NCBI RefSeq assembly: GCF_935825525.1
Contig: NZ_CAKXZT010000168.1
Span: 209,148-273,147, forward strand
Source: Mesorhizobium escarrei
GTDB taxonomy: Bacteria; Pseudomonadota; Alphaproteobacteria; Rhizobiales; Rhizobiaceae
Length of the DNA stretch: 64,000 bases
Direction: 5' to 3'
A model generated the notes under the pieces. The model did not search any database. It saw only the letters and a list, made by a program, of their open reading frames with translations, and was not told where the DNA came from. Made by a program: the position numbers and the translations under genes. This document shows positions 32,551 to 42,514 of the stretch, in pieces (the first letter of the stretch is position 1; the number at the start of each line of letters is the position of its first letter).

Positions 32551-33570
32551 ATGCGTGTCTACTACGATCGCGACGCCGATCTCAACCTGATCAAGGGCAA
32601 GAAGGTCGCCATCATCGGCTATGGCAGCCAGGGCCGGGCGCATGCGCTCAATCTCAAGGATTCCGGCGTCAAGGAAATCGCCATCGGCCTCAAGGCCGGC
32701 TCGGCCACCGCCCAGAAGGTCGAGGCCGATGGGCTCAAGGTGATGAGCGTGGCGGACGCCGCCAAATGGGCCGACCTGATGATGATGGCGACGCCGGACG
32801 AGCTGCAGGCCGACATCTACAAGTCCGAAATCGCGCCGAACATCCGCGATGGCGCGGCGATCGCCTTTGCCCACGGCCTCAACGTGCATTTCGGCCTGAT
32901 CGAACCTAAAGCCTCGGTCGACGTCGTCATGATCGCGCCGAAGGGACCCGGCCACACGGTGCGCGGCGAATACCAGAAGGGCGGCGGCGTGCCGTGCCTG
33001 GTCGCGGTAAATCAGGACGCTTCGGGCAATGCACTTGATCTCGCTCTGTCCTACGCCTGCGGCGTTGGCGGCGGCCGTTCGGGTATCATCGAAACCAATT
33101 TCCGCGAGGAATGCGAGACCGACCTGTTCGGCGAGCAGGTGGTGCTGTGCGGCGGTCTGGTCGAGCTGATCCGCGCTGGCTTCGAGACGCTGGTGGAAGC
33201 CGGCTACGCGCCGGAAATGGCCTATTTCGAATGTCTGCACGAGGTCAAGCTGATCGTCGACCTGATCTATGAAGGCGGCATCGCCAACATGAACTACTCG
33301 ATCTCGAACACTGCCGAATGGGGCGAATATGTTTCGGGCCCACGCATCATCACCGCCGAGACCAAGGCCGAGATGAAGCGCGTGCTGAAGGACATCCAGA
33401 CCGGCAAATTCACCTCGGAATGGATGCAGGAGTATCGCGCCGGCATGTCGCGCTTCAAGGGCATCCGCCGCAACAATGACAGCCATCAGATCGAGGAAGT
33501 CGGCGCCAAGCTGCGCGCGATGATGCCGTGGATTTCGAAGAACAAGCTGGTCGACAAGGCCAAGAACTGA
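32551..33570 (+). CDS. ilvC: Ketol-acid reductoisomerase (NADP+)
   Basis: Isomerises and reduces acetolactate or acetohydroxybutyrate in valine/isoleucine synthesis, acting directly after IlvBH. The class I protein (339 residues) starts MRVYYDRDADLNLIKGKKVA, has the Rossmann motif IIGYGSQGRAHALNL, then MIAPKGPGHTVRGEY and the Mg-binding region ETDLFGEQVVLCGG and CLHEVKLIVDLIYEGG. GGAAGGAAG precedes the ATG. A strong terminator follows. No leader peptide of the ilvBH kind is visible here. Confidence 0.97.
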   Translation: MRVYYDRDADLNLIKGKKVAIIGYGSQGRAHALNLKDSGVKEIAIGLKAGSATAQKVEADGLKVMSVADAAKWADLMMMATPDELQADIYKSEIAPNIRDGAAIAFAHGLNVHFGLIEPKASVDVVMIAPKGPGHTVRGEYQKGGGVPCLVAVNQDASGNALDLALSYACGVGGGRSGIIETNFREECETDLFGEQVVLCGGLVELIRAGFETLVEAGYAPEMAYFECLHEVKLIVDLIYEGGIANMNYSISNTAEWGEYVSGPRIITAETKAEMKRVLKDIQTGKFTSEWMQEYRAGMSRFKGIRRNNDSHQIEEVGAKLRAMMPWISKNKLVDKAKN

Positions 33571-33599
33571 TCGAAATCCGCACTTTTATCATTGCACAG

Positions 33600-33632
33600 A
33601 AAAGCCGGCGGCGCGCTCCGCCGGCTTTTTTT
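33600..33632 (+). terminator. Rho-independent terminator after ilvC
   Basis: A 12-bp stem AAAAGCCGGCGG / CCGCCGGCTTTT with loop CGCGCT, merging into a run of seven T residues ending at 33632, about 30 bp after the ilvC stop. Confidence 0.93.
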
Positions 33633-33679
33633 ACATGAAGGCCGGGTGGTTAGCTGGCTGGAGAACGCCGTGCAGGGAT

Positions 33680-33964
33680 TTAGCCGTAGTGCCAGTGAGG
33701 CTTTGGCTCGGTGCCGGTGAACATCACGCCGATGCGGTCCTCGCGGCGCCAGCGGACCACTGCTTTGTAGGCGATGCCGTCGGTCGGCACATAGAGCAGG
33801 AACTCGTCGGGCACGCGTGCGTCGATCGAGACCTTCAGTTCGGCGCCGCCGTCATGCATGTTGCGCACCGTGCACGTGACCTCGGACCTGGTCATGCCGG
33901 TCAGGATCGTCGCGCCCTTGAAGACGCGCTGCCTGCGTTTGTCCCTGGTTTCGTCTTCAGCCAT
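33680..33964 (-). CDS. Stand-alone PilZ-domain protein
   Basis: A 94-residue protein consisting of one PilZ domain. The first c-di-GMP motif is present as the RxxxR-like RDKRRQR at residues 6-12. The second, usually (D/N)xSxxG, reads NMHDGGAEL, keeping Asn and Gly but replacing Ser with His. Binding of c-di-GMP is therefore plausible but uncertain. It faces ilvC convergently across the terminator. Confidence 0.85.
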   Translation of the reverse strand: MAEDETRDKRRQRVFKGATILTGMTRSEVTCTVRNMHDGGAELKVSIDARVPDEFLLYVPTDGIAYKAVVRWRREDRIGVMFTGTEPKPHWHYG

Positions 33965-34150
33965 CGCGCATGGTCCCTGGTGCGATCGGCAAGATATTTA
34001 GGCCTGCCTGATAAACATAGCGTTATCGTCGGCGGCGAAAACGATTTCGTGGTGCCCTGCCCGGGCGGAGAAGAGTTCAGGAGAAGGATAGTGTAGGTGA
34101 AAACGGCGCCGCGAGGCGCGGCGCCGTTTGGCGTTCATCAGTCGCACCAC

Positions 34151-34756
34151 TCAGCTGTAAGGCGACCAGCACTGCCGGCGCGGACCGCCATAGGGCTGGA
34201 ACGTGTTGTCCCAGGCGCGATAAGACCGGTAGCGGTCGTAGCACCAGCGGACATGGGCGCTGGAAAGCCGCCCTGCACGATAATAGCGGCGCGGCGCCGG
34301 CGCATTGTAGTAGTTGTAGTTGTTGTACATGCTGCCAAGACCGAGCCCCAGGCCCAGGCCCAGAATCGCGGCGCCCGCACCATCATTGTAGTAGCCACCG
34401 CCATTATAGTAGCCACCGCGGTAATAGCGGCGATGATGGCGCCAACGCCAGTCATCCCCGCCATTCCAGTGTCTGCGATTCCAGTTTCTACGGTTCCAGT
34501 TACCGCGGTCCCAATTGCCCGACCTTGCGAAACGACGCCCGTCATGACGACGCCATTGCCAGTTGCTGTTGAACTGCCGGTCGTTGCCGCCCGCCCAGCT
34601 GTCGCGGACAGGTGTGATCCTCGGGGCAGCGGTGCTGGTGGGAACCGACAGATCCGGCTGCATGATCGGGCCGGCGGTGGACGGTGCGGTGATGCCGGAA
34701 ATGAGACCCAAGGCTATCAGCCCGGATTTGACCGTGGAAGAAAAGAGCGGTTTCAT
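34151..34756 (-). CDS. BA14K-family secreted protein with Trp/Asn/Arg repeats
   Basis: A 201-residue protein with a signal peptide (MKPLFSSTVKSGLIALGLIS) and a C-terminal BA14K domain (HVRWCYDRYRSYRAWDNTFQ ending in a Cys-containing CWSPY). The middle is low-complexity: imperfect NW(D/N)R units, Tyr/Gly stretches, and an alternating Leu-Gly segment. BA14K proteins are Hyphomicrobiales-specific and were first known as a Brucella immunogen with lectin-like activity. TGGAGAG lies upstream of the ATG at 34756. Confidence 0.85.
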   Translation of the reverse strand: MKPLFSSTVKSGLIALGLISGITAPSTAGPIMQPDLSVPTSTAAPRITPVRDSWAGGNDRQFNSNWQWRRHDGRRFARSGNWDRGNWNRRNWNRRHWNGGDDWRWRHHRRYYRGGYYNGGGYYNDGAGAAILGLGLGLGLGSMYNNYNYYNAPAPRRYYRAGRLSSAHVRWCYDRYRSYRAWDNTFQPYGGPRRQCWSPYS

Positions 34757-34922
34757 TGCACTCTCCAAGTGATTTCAGGCCCCACGCCCAGAATACCCCG
34801 AGGAAGAACCTTATTCATGGAACTTTCCATCTGAACGGAGGATGAACGGAAAGATTTCGTCAACCATGACGGGCAGGGCGGGCCCTTGTTTTCGGCCGCG
34901 CTTGTGGGCAAAGGTCACCACC

Positions 34923-36035
34923 ATGTCGCTGCGCCTCGCCACCTTCAATGTCGAAAACCTGGTGAACAGGTTCGATTTTTCCGGATACCGCAACCAGCTC
35001 AACGAAGATCGCACGCTGGCGCTCTTCGACATCCAGAGCGAGGCCGAATACAAGGTGCTGGAGCAGGCGCGGGCGATCGCTCAATCCGACGATACGCGCC
35101 AGCTGACGGCATTGGCCATCGCGGCCACCCGCGCCGACATCATCTGCATGCAGGAGGTCGACAATATCGAGGCGCTGAAGGCTTTCGAATACGGTTATCT
35201 GTTCAAGATGGTCGGGCATGGCTACCGCCAGAAATACACCACCGCCGGCAACGATTCGCGCGGCATCGACGTCGCCGTGATGATGCGCAACGAGACCGCG
35301 CAGGGCCAGCCGATCGAATTCGTGCGCATGACAAGCCACGCCTATGTCACGTTCGAGCAATTCGGCCTGCACACGCCGGAGCTGGCAGCGTTGGGGCATC
35401 AGGCCAACCAGCGCATCTTCCGGCGCGACTGCCTGGAAATCGACCTGACTGTCGGCGGCGTGCCGCTGACGCTCTATCTGGTGCATTTCAAGTCGATGGG
35501 CTCGCCCCGCAACGGTCTTGACGGACGCCAGGCGACGATGCCGCTGCGCATCGCCGAGGCGCAAGCGGTGCGCCGGATCATCGAGGAGCGTTTCGGCGGG
35601 GATCACGCCGCCGACAAAAACTGGGCGATCTGCGGCGACATGAACGACTATCGGCAGCGCCTGAAGATCTCCGGCGATGCCTTTGACGGCTACCGCTTCG
35701 AGGTGATCGACGAGAGCCAGTCCTGCCTCAACGTGCTCACCGCCGGCGGCTTTTGCGAGAATGCGGTCGAGCGGCGCCCGGAGATGGACCGTTGGACCTT
35801 ATACCATACGCGCGGGCCGCAAGAGCGGCATCTATGCCAGCTCGACTACATCCTGTTGTCGAAGGCACTGGCAGCCAGAAACGCGACCGCCGTTCCCGAC
35901 ATCATCCGCAACGGTCAGCCCTGGCGCACGATCTTTCCGGCAGGCCAGGATGTGGACCGGTTTCCGCGTTGCGGCTGGGACCGGCCGAAGGCGTCGGACC
36001 ATTGTCCTGTGGCGATCACCCTGGACATGGCCTGA
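34923..36035 (+). CDS. Endonuclease/exonuclease/phosphatase-fold protein
   Basis: A 370-residue protein of the EEP superfamily (DNase I-like fold). It begins LRLATFNVENLVNRFDFSG and has the catalytic-site strings ICMQEVDN (metal-binding Glu), LVHFKSMGS, ICGDMNDYR (Asp and Asn) and SDHCPVAI (the C-terminal Asp-His pair). No signal peptide. The substrate could be DNA, RNA or a phosphoester. The ATG at 34923 (MSLRLATFN) is the family-like start; the open frame extends to 34842. Its stop lies inside the first arm of the 36032-36179 repeat. Confidence 0.88.
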   Translation: MSLRLATFNVENLVNRFDFSGYRNQLNEDRTLALFDIQSEAEYKVLEQARAIAQSDDTRQLTALAIAATRADIICMQEVDNIEALKAFEYGYLFKMVGHGYRQKYTTAGNDSRGIDVAVMMRNETAQGQPIEFVRMTSHAYVTFEQFGLHTPELAALGHQANQRIFRRDCLEIDLTVGGVPLTLYLVHFKSMGSPRNGLDGRQATMPLRIAEAQAVRRIIEERFGGDHAADKNWAICGDMNDYRQRLKISGDAFDGYRFEVIDESQSCLNVLTAGGFCENAVERRPEMDRWTLYHTRGPQERHLCQLDYILLSKALAARNATAVPDIIRNGQPWRTIFPAGQDVDRFPRCGWDRPKASDHCPVAITLDMA

Positions 36036-36179
36036 GGTGTGTTGATATTCAAGTGATGCCGGCCTGCAAACGGCGGCTTCCTGCGCTTCCGGTGCTCACG
36101 TACCCAAAAGTACGCTCCGCTCCGGTTCTTGGAACCACCATTTTCGGCTCGGCCTGACCTGAATCTCAACACACCTCAG
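36032..36179. repeat. 148-bp repeat with 14-bp terminal inverted repeats
   Basis: Perfect ends CTGAGGTGTGTTGA / TCAACACACCTCAG, extending to an imperfect inverted repeat of about 30 bp. The core includes a small palindrome ACGTACCCAAAAGTACG-type hairpin. A related core appears at about 10769-10812. The left arm supplies the EEP gene's stop codon and the right arm ends 6 bp before the NUDIX start codon. Confidence 0.8.
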
Positions 36180-36185
36180 AGTAAG

Positions 36186-36902
36186 ATGAACTTCGACCTG
36201 CCGCGCAACATCATCCTGCCGGTCGACGCCGTCGACGTCAGGCTCGACCCCGGCCCGCATCCGTTCGAGCGCGATAATGCGCAAGCGATCGCCGAGAATT
36301 GGCGACGCGAAACCGCGGCCAACCCGGCGTTGTTCGACGGCACCGTGGTGCTGCTTTCGGCGCTCCGCTATCGCGACAGCAGCCTCGTCGGCCGCTGCCA
36401 TGCGGTGCGCTACTCGACCTTCATGCTTTGGCGCGGCAATCGCCAGGTGGTTGGGGCCGAGCACGCCTATGCCCATGCCATGCTGGTCGCCGGCGACAAT
36501 GCGCTGGTGGCGATCCGCATGGCGTCGCACACCGTCAATGCAGGGCGTGTCTATTTCGCCGCCGGCTCGTTCGAGCCAACCGATTTCCGCGATGGCCTTG
36601 TCGATGTCGACTTCAACATGATCCGCGAGGTGCGGGAAGAAACCGGCCTCGACCTTGCCGGCGCGACACGCGGCAGGCGCTACTATGCCCTGTCGACGGC
36701 AACCGGCACGGTAATCTTTCGCCGCTATCGCGAGACGGCATCCGCCGACGAGATCGCGCAGCGCATCAGTGCCTTTGTCGCCGCCGAGGCAGAGCCGGAA
36801 ATCGATGGGCCTGTCGTCATCCGCAATGCCGATGACCTGCCGGACGGGCTGATGCCGCATATGAAGCCACTGATCGAATGGCATTTTGCCGGCAAGGGAT
36901 AG
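36186..36902 (+). CDS. NUDIX hydrolase
   Basis: A 238-residue protein with a NUDIX box in the second half: GSFEPTDFRDGLVD followed by MIREVREETGLDLAG, containing the REVREETG core. It likely hydrolyses a nucleoside diphosphate linked to another group. The N-terminal 110 residues are not a recognised domain to me. ATG at 36186 is chosen because the longer frame runs into the upstream repeat; the ribosome-binding site (AGAGTAAG) is partly repeat-derived. Confidence 0.83.
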   Translation: MNFDLPRNIILPVDAVDVRLDPGPHPFERDNAQAIAENWRRETAANPALFDGTVVLLSALRYRDSSLVGRCHAVRYSTFMLWRGNRQVVGAEHAYAHAMLVAGDNALVAIRMASHTVNAGRVYFAAGSFEPTDFRDGLVDVDFNMIREVREETGLDLAGATRGRRYYALSTATGTVIFRRYRETASADEIAQRISAFVAAEAEPEIDGPVVIRNADDLPDGLMPHMKPLIEWHFAGKG

Positions 36903-36934
36903 TTTGCCGACTGGGGATATTTTGTCGACAGGGG

Positions 36935-37177
36935 TTAACGACGCATTTTCTTTTCGATGGTTTTGCGGTCGTTGCGGGCGGCGACGAAAAACAGCATGAC
37001 GCCGATGCCCAGCAGCGCACCCATCGCCGTTCCCATCGTCTGACCGACAACCTGCTGGAAATCGGCGGTGACATGATCGGGATTGGCCATGCCATAGCTG
37101 GCCAGATACCACCAAAGCCCCGCCAACGCGGCCTCGATGATCACCGCCACCAAAATCGCTCGTTCTTTCTTGCTCAT
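36935..37177 (-). CDS. Small two-helix membrane protein
   Basis: An 80-residue protein beginning MSKKERAILVAVIIEAALAG, with two hydrophobic segments (about residues 7-27 and 45-66) and a basic C terminus (RNDRKTIEKKMRR). I do not recognise a family. It is downstream of nothing obvious and faces the NUDIX gene convergently. Confidence 0.65.
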   Translation of the reverse strand: MSKKERAILVAVIIEAALAGLWWYLASYGMANPDHVTADFQQVVGQTMGTAMGALLGIGVMLFFVAARNDRKTIEKKMRR

Positions 37178-37294
37178 TCCACTGTTCCGCACGCCCCAAG
37201 GCAATTGCTATCACCGCGGATTGTACGGCGACAGAGGCCAGGATGCGGACAACGCGAGAATTATGGGTCAGAAGGCGACGCACGTTCCGCCGCG

Positions 37295-38512
37295 CTATTC
37301 ATGCCTCAGCGCGTCGATCGGATCGAGCCGCGCGCCGCGCAGTGCCGGGAAGAAGCCGAACACCATGCCGATCAGCGCCGAGAAGCCGACGGCGAGCAGG
37401 ATTACCGCCGGGCTTGGCGCGAACGGGATGGCCAGCGTCAGCGAGGCGAGGCCGGCAAGCGTCAGGCCGATCAGGATGCCGATGAGACCGCCGAGCAGCG
37501 ACAGCACGGTCGCCTCGACCAGGAACTGGATGAGGATGTGCTTTTCATGCGCGCCGATAGCCAGCCTTATGCCGATCTCGCGGGTGCGCTCGGTGACCGA
37601 CACCAGCATGATGTTCATGATGCCGATGCCGCCGACCAACAGGCTGACGCCGGCGACCGCACCCAGCATGCCGGTCATCGTCGTGGTGGCGCTCGCCATG
37701 GCGTCGGCGATCTGTGTCATGTCGCGTATCGAGAAGTCGTCTTCGCGGTCCGGCGGAATGCGGCGTGCATCGCGCAAAATGTCCTCGACGCGCGGCAGCA
37801 GCTCGGTGGTCGGCGTCCTGTCGTCGGCGGCGACGTAGATCGAGTCGATGTCGCGGTTGCCGGCGATGCGGCGCTGGTAGGCGGCGAGCGGCATCAGCAC
37901 GACATTGTCCTGGTCCTGGCCGAAGCCGGTATAGCCCTTCGGCTCGAGCAGGCCGATGATCTTGCACGAGGTGCGGTTGACGCGAATGATCTCGCCTTCG
38001 GGGTCGCCGGCGCCGAAGAACTGCTGGCGCACGGTTTCGCCGATCAGGCAGACGCCGGTACCCGAGCGGTTTTCCGAATCGCTGAACGGGCGGCCCGAAA
38101 CCAGCTTCCAGTCGCGCGCGTCGAGATAGGCGCTGTCGGTGCCGGTGACACCCGACGTCAGGCTTTCGGTGCTGAAGATGACGCGGACCTGCTTTTGCGA
38201 GGCTGGCGAGATGGCGCGGGCGCCGCTCAGGTGTGCGACGAGCGCGGCAAGTTCCTTGCTGCCGAGCGGACGGGTGGCCTGGTCGAGACCTCCCGGTCCG
38301 CCGGGCCCGGCCGGGCGGCCGGGACGGACAACGAGCAAATTGCTGCCGAGCTTGGAAATGTCGGCCTTTACCTTTTCGGTGGTGCCCGAGCCAATGGTGA
38401 GCATGGCGATGACGGCGGCAACGCCGATGACGATGCCGAGCAGCGTCAGAAACGAGCGCAGCACATTGCGGCGGACCGATAGCAGCGAGAGGCGGACGGT
38501 TTCCCAGATCAT
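37295..38512 (-). CDS. MacB-type ABC exporter permease
   Basis: A 405-residue permease with one N-terminal membrane helix (FLTLLGIVIGVAAVIAMLTIG), a large periplasmic MacB_PCD domain (about residues 45-245) and three C-terminal helices (LLVGGIGIMNIMLVSVTERTREIGIR marks the FtsX-like core). A Gly/Pro-rich loop (RPGRPAGPGGPGGLDQ) is peculiar. In E. coli MacB the ATPase is fused; here it is the separate gene just upstream. Last gene of a three-gene operon. Confidence 0.93.
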   Translation of the reverse strand: MIWETVRLSLLSVRRNVLRSFLTLLGIVIGVAAVIAMLTIGSGTTEKVKADISKLGSNLLVVRPGRPAGPGGPGGLDQATRPLGSKELAALVAHLSGARAISPASQKQVRVIFSTESLTSGVTGTDSAYLDARDWKLVSGRPFSDSENRSGTGVCLIGETVRQQFFGAGDPEGEIIRVNRTSCKIIGLLEPKGYTGFGQDQDNVVLMPLAAYQRRIAGNRDIDSIYVAADDRTPTTELLPRVEDILRDARRIPPDREDDFSIRDMTQIADAMASATTTMTGMLGAVAGVSLLVGGIGIMNIMLVSVTERTREIGIRLAIGAHEKHILIQFLVEATVLSLLGGLIGILIGLTLAGLASLTLAIPFAPSPAVILLAVGFSALIGMVFGFFPALRGARLDPIDALRHE

Positions 38513-38514
38513 GG

Positions 38515-39219
<705 letters not shown>

Positions 39220-39223
39220 GATT

Positions 39224-40516
39224 TCAGCTCCGCTGCTGCGCTGCGGTGATAATTTGCGCGCCTTCTGCGAGACCGGAGGTGATCTCGGTCAGTTCGCCAT
39301 CGGTGGAGCCGACTTTGACGTTGACCGGCCGAGGCCGGCCATTCTCCAGCACGTAGAGCGTGCGCGAGCCGTCGGTGGGCTGCGCCGTCGCCTGGCGCTG
39401 GCGGTTGCCGCCTGGGCGGCCCATGCGGCCGGTGAACAGGTCGCTCAGGCTCCCGGCGCGGGCAGTAGATGCCGCCGGCCGGTAACGGAAAGCTGTCGAC
39501 GGCACGGTGAGCACGCCCTTGGCCTCTCTGGTGACGACCGAAACGGTGGCAGTCATGCCAGGCCGCAACAGAAGCTCGTTGTTGTCGACCTCGAACCGCG
39601 CGTCGTAGGTGACGACGCCGTCGGTGGTGACCGAGGCATAGGAAATGTCGCGGATCTCGGCATCGAACGGTCGTTCGGGAAAGGCGTCGACGGTGAAGCG
39701 GGCATGCTGGCCGGGCTTGACCGCGCCGATGTCGGCCTCGTCGACCGCCGCCTTCAACTCCATGTTCCTGAGGTCGGCGGCGATGACGAACAGCACCGGC
39801 GCCTGCAGCGAGGACGCAACCGTCTGGCCGGGATCGACCGAGCGCGTCAGAACGATGCCGTCGATGGGCGCATAAATGGTGCTCTTGGCGAAGTCCGTCT
39901 GCTGCGCCTTGAGATCGGCATTGGCGATGGCCAGACTGGCTTTGGCGCTGTCGAGCGCTGCCTTGGAGCGGTCGCGCGTCGCTGTCGCCGCTTCAAGCGA
40001 CTGGTCCGTCGCCATGCCGCGCTTGGTGAGTGCCGCCGCGCGCGCAAGCGCCCGTTCGTTTTCGGTGAGGGTTACGGTGGCGGTCTCGACATTGGCGGCC
40101 GCCGCCTTGGCGGAAGCCTCGGCGCGCTCGACCTGCACCTCCAGCTTGGCCGTATCGAGCGCCGCCAGCACATCGCCCTTCTTCACCTGCTGGTTCTCGT
40201 TGACCGCGACCGAGCGGACGACGCCGGACAGTTCGCTCGAAATGTCGACCTGGGTGAGCGGCTGCAGCGTGCCGGTCGCCGATACTTCGACCGTGAGATC
40301 GGCGACAGCGGCCGGCACAGTGGTATAGTCGACCTTGGCGGGAGACGCGGCATACCATTGGTAGCCGGTGAGGCTTGCCGCGACGACGACCAGCACAAGC
40401 AGGCCATAAAGCCAGCCGCGACGCCGTTTCTTCTTCAGACCCAGGTGGTCAAGCCCGAGTGCCGTCTCTATGTCGGAAGTGGATTCCGTCTTTGGCAGAT
40501 TGACAATCTGGTCCAC
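39224..40516 (-). CDS. MacA-type periplasmic adaptor
   Basis: First gene of the MacAB-like operon; 430 residues. A cytoplasmic N terminus of about 35 residues precedes a membrane anchor (GWLYGLLVLVVVAASLTGYQW). Then come the lipoyl motifs (VEVSATGTLQPLTQVDISSELSG and STIYAPIDGIVLTRSVDPGQTV) around a long helical hairpin rich in Ala/Lys/Glu, and a beta-barrel domain with VPSTAFRYRPA. MacAB systems export macrolides, peptides or heme precursors through TolC; the cargo is not evident here. Confidence 0.93.
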   Translation of the reverse strand: MDQIVNLPKTESTSDIETALGLDHLGLKKKRRRGWLYGLLVLVVVAASLTGYQWYAASPAKVDYTTVPAAVADLTVEVSATGTLQPLTQVDISSELSGVVRSVAVNENQQVKKGDVLAALDTAKLEVQVERAEASAKAAAANVETATVTLTENERALARAAALTKRGMATDQSLEAATATRDRSKAALDSAKASLAIANADLKAQQTDFAKSTIYAPIDGIVLTRSVDPGQTVASSLQAPVLFVIAADLRNMELKAAVDEADIGAVKPGQHARFTVDAFPERPFDAEIRDISYASVTTDGVVTYDARFEVDNNELLLRPGMTATVSVVTREAKGVLTVPSTAFRYRPAASTARAGSLSDLFTGRMGRPGGNRQRQATAQPTDGSRTLYVLENGRPRPVNVKVGSTDGELTEITSGLAEGAQIITAAQQRS

Positions 40517-40643
40517 GCCGGACCCCTATAATACCAGTGATGTCCCAATCGGTGCCACTGATCAGGCCGAATGGTTCAAATATCAAATTAAATTTCGCCC
40601 ATGTTTGGGCCCCTCGTGGGATTGAGGCAGAAGGCTTTCTACA

Positions 40644-41555
40644 ATGTCGACCCGGAATTACTTACTTTACGACGTGTTCACCACCGAGCGGCTGGCCGGC
40701 AATCCGCTTGCCGTCGTGCTAGACAGCAAAGGGCTGGACACGGCGACGATGCAGGCCATCGCGCGCGAGTTCAACCTGTCGGAAAGCGTTTTCGTGCTGC
40801 CGCCTGACAATCCCAAGCACCGTGCCCGCATCCGCATCTTCACGCCCGATTATGAGATGCCGTTCGCCGGCCATCCGACGGTGGGCGCGGCGATTGCGCT
40901 TACCGAAATGGCTGGCGATGGCGACACCGCCGGCATCTTCGTCCTGGAGGAGAATATCGGCCCGGTGCGCTGCGCCGTCAGCAAGCACGATGGCGCCAGC
41001 TTTGCCGAGTTCGACCTGGCCAAACTGCCGGAGCCACTGGAACTGTCCGCCGACCCGGAGGCGATCGGGGCGGCACTTGGCCTGGGGCCGCACGAAATCG
41101 GCTTCGAAAACCACCGCGTCTCGTTCTGGTCGGCCGGCGTGCCCTACGTGACCATCCCGGTCGCCGATCTGGAGGCGGCGGCCCGGATAAGGCTGGATAA
41201 CCAGGCGTGGTCGGAACTGGCGCCCCGCAAGAGCGATTGGGCCCTCGCCAGCCCGTATGTCTATTGCCGCGAGACGGTGAACCACGACAGCGCCTTTCAT
41301 GTCCGCATGATCGTGCCGAGCAATCCTTCCTATGAAGATCCGGCGACCGGTTCGGCGGCCGCCGCCTTCGCCGGCGCGATTATGCACTACGATGGCCCGA
41401 GGGAGGGTGTTTCACAACTCTGGATCGAGCAAGGCCTGGAGATGGGCCGGCCTTCGCGCATACGCCTCGAACTGAATGTCGAAGGTGGCAAACTGGCCGC
41501 CGCCCGCATCGGCGGCCATGCCGTCAAGGTGGCGGAAGCCCGGATGTTCGTCTGA
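40644..41555 (+). CDS. PhzF-family isomerase-like protein
   Basis: A 303-residue protein of the PhzF/diaminopimelate-epimerase-like fold: YDVFTTERLAGNPLAVVLD at the N terminus (including the usual GNP), MPFAGHPTVGAAIAL, and VPSNPSYEDPATGSAAAAFAGAI with the ligand-binding DPATGSA. The glutamate that acts in PhzF catalysis is expected in NLSESVFVLPP. Members are isomerases of mostly unknown substrate. No phenazine genes are nearby, so the name indicates family only. Confidence 0.9.
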   Translation: MSTRNYLLYDVFTTERLAGNPLAVVLDSKGLDTATMQAIAREFNLSESVFVLPPDNPKHRARIRIFTPDYEMPFAGHPTVGAAIALTEMAGDGDTAGIFVLEENIGPVRCAVSKHDGASFAEFDLAKLPEPLELSADPEAIGAALGLGPHEIGFENHRVSFWSAGVPYVTIPVADLEAAARIRLDNQAWSELAPRKSDWALASPYVYCRETVNHDSAFHVRMIVPSNPSYEDPATGSAAAAFAGAIMHYDGPREGVSQLWIEQGLEMGRPSRIRLELNVEGGKLAAARIGGHAVKVAEARMFV

Positions 41556-41565
41556 CATACCATGC

Positions 41566-41621
41566 TTCGTCATCCTAGGGTCTCTGCTCCGCTTCGCGTT
41601 CGCTCGCCCTAGGATGACGAA
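41566..41621. repeat. Short palindromic repeat after phzF-like gene
   Basis: Perfect 15-bp arms TTCGTCATCCTAGGG and CCCTAGGATGACGAA flank a 26-bp loop containing a CGCTTCGCGTTCG stretch. A common rhizobial repeat type. No T run follows, so I do not call it a terminator. Confidence 0.75.
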
Positions 41622-41716
41622 ACCCGGCGCGATTTGTCGGGAAATGAATCCGGCAGGGCTGGACATGGCGGATGGCGGCGGCTATATGCCCGCCGACGCT
41701 GGTTTTACCGGCGAGT

Positions 41717-41792
<76 letters not shown>

Positions 41793-42177
41793 TTTAATCC
41801 GTTGATATTACTCGCTTTTTCGCTACTTGGAACGAGTGTTGCGAACATAGCGGTTTCCAATCCTGACGGTTGGTTTCCAATTCGCGTTCTGTTCCAGTTG
41901 CAGCGCGAGCGGTTTTACCTCGGCCCAGCGGGACTGCAAACGCGGCCATCGCGCCGACGAACCGTTCTTCCATCCCGGTCGGCTTCTCGGCAATGCCGAG
42001 GCGTCTATCGAGATCCGGACGACACCAGAGTTCCGGCGGGGATCGCGACCGGTAAGGGAAGGCGACTGTTCAAAATTTGTCCGAAAGCGTACAAGACTAC
42101 ATCGTCAGGCATGCAATGGGCGCTGATGCTTAGGAGGGACCACGGCACTCCTGCCCCAAAAGCGAGGCATTCGTGTG
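41793..42177. other. 385-bp stretch downstream of tRNA-Lys with no clear gene
   Basis: Frames in both directions are open for short distances but none has a convincing start, ribosome-binding site or recognisable motif. A weak GGAGGG at about 42132 precedes no good start. The stretch may be decayed DNA, which is common beside tRNA genes used as integration sites, but no integrase motif or duplicated tRNA end is seen. Confidence 0.4.
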
Positions 42178-42336
42178 ATGGCAGAAGAAGCAAAGCAGGC
42201 CGGCCTGACGGACGACCATGTACGCGCGCTTGCGCGAGAGTCAGGTGCTACTGAGCAGCAAATACGCGACATCGCATCGCTGATCGGGTTCGATCGTGCT
42301 TCGATCCTTAGAGAGGCGCGCCTGTTTGAGCCATGA
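42178..42336 (+). CDS. Small hypothetical protein (52 aa)
   Basis: ATG at 42178, TGA at 42334-42336. The peptide starts MAEEAKQAGLTDDHVRALAR and continues with ATEQQIRDIASLIGFDRASI, which looks like two amphipathic helices with a turn and vaguely resembles DUF3606-type small proteins. No clear ribosome-binding site. The composition is protein-like (charged, few Cys/Trp), which is the main reason to list it. The 178 bp after it (42337-42514) show nothing. Confidence 0.45.
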   Translation: MAEEAKQAGLTDDHVRALARESGATEQQIRDIASLIGFDRASILREARLFEP

Positions 42337-42514
42337 TCTAAGGCCGAAGCTTTAGGACTTGGTTCCCGCCTGATCTGGACACCGAGTCAGCCGTATCGAT
42401 CTCGCGAATGGGCTGAATTGTGATCAAGCGCAGTGCTGCGTCACGCAAAGTTGGCCGCGCCACTTTGGGGGGGCCGCCACGCACGCCGTTCTTTCCTAGC
42501 ACGCGGGGCGTTCC

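Noticed and set aside
40644..41555. Phenazine biosynthesis locus
   Set aside because: Only a PhzF-family gene is present; no other phz genes are near.
41566..41621. Terminator after the phzF-like gene
   Set aside because: Strong palindrome but no T run on either side; classed as a repeat.
41802..42254. Possible integrase remnant downstream of tRNA-Lys
   Set aside because: A short RERFYLG-like string looked suggestive, but there is no catalytic R-H-R-Y motif and no consistent frame.
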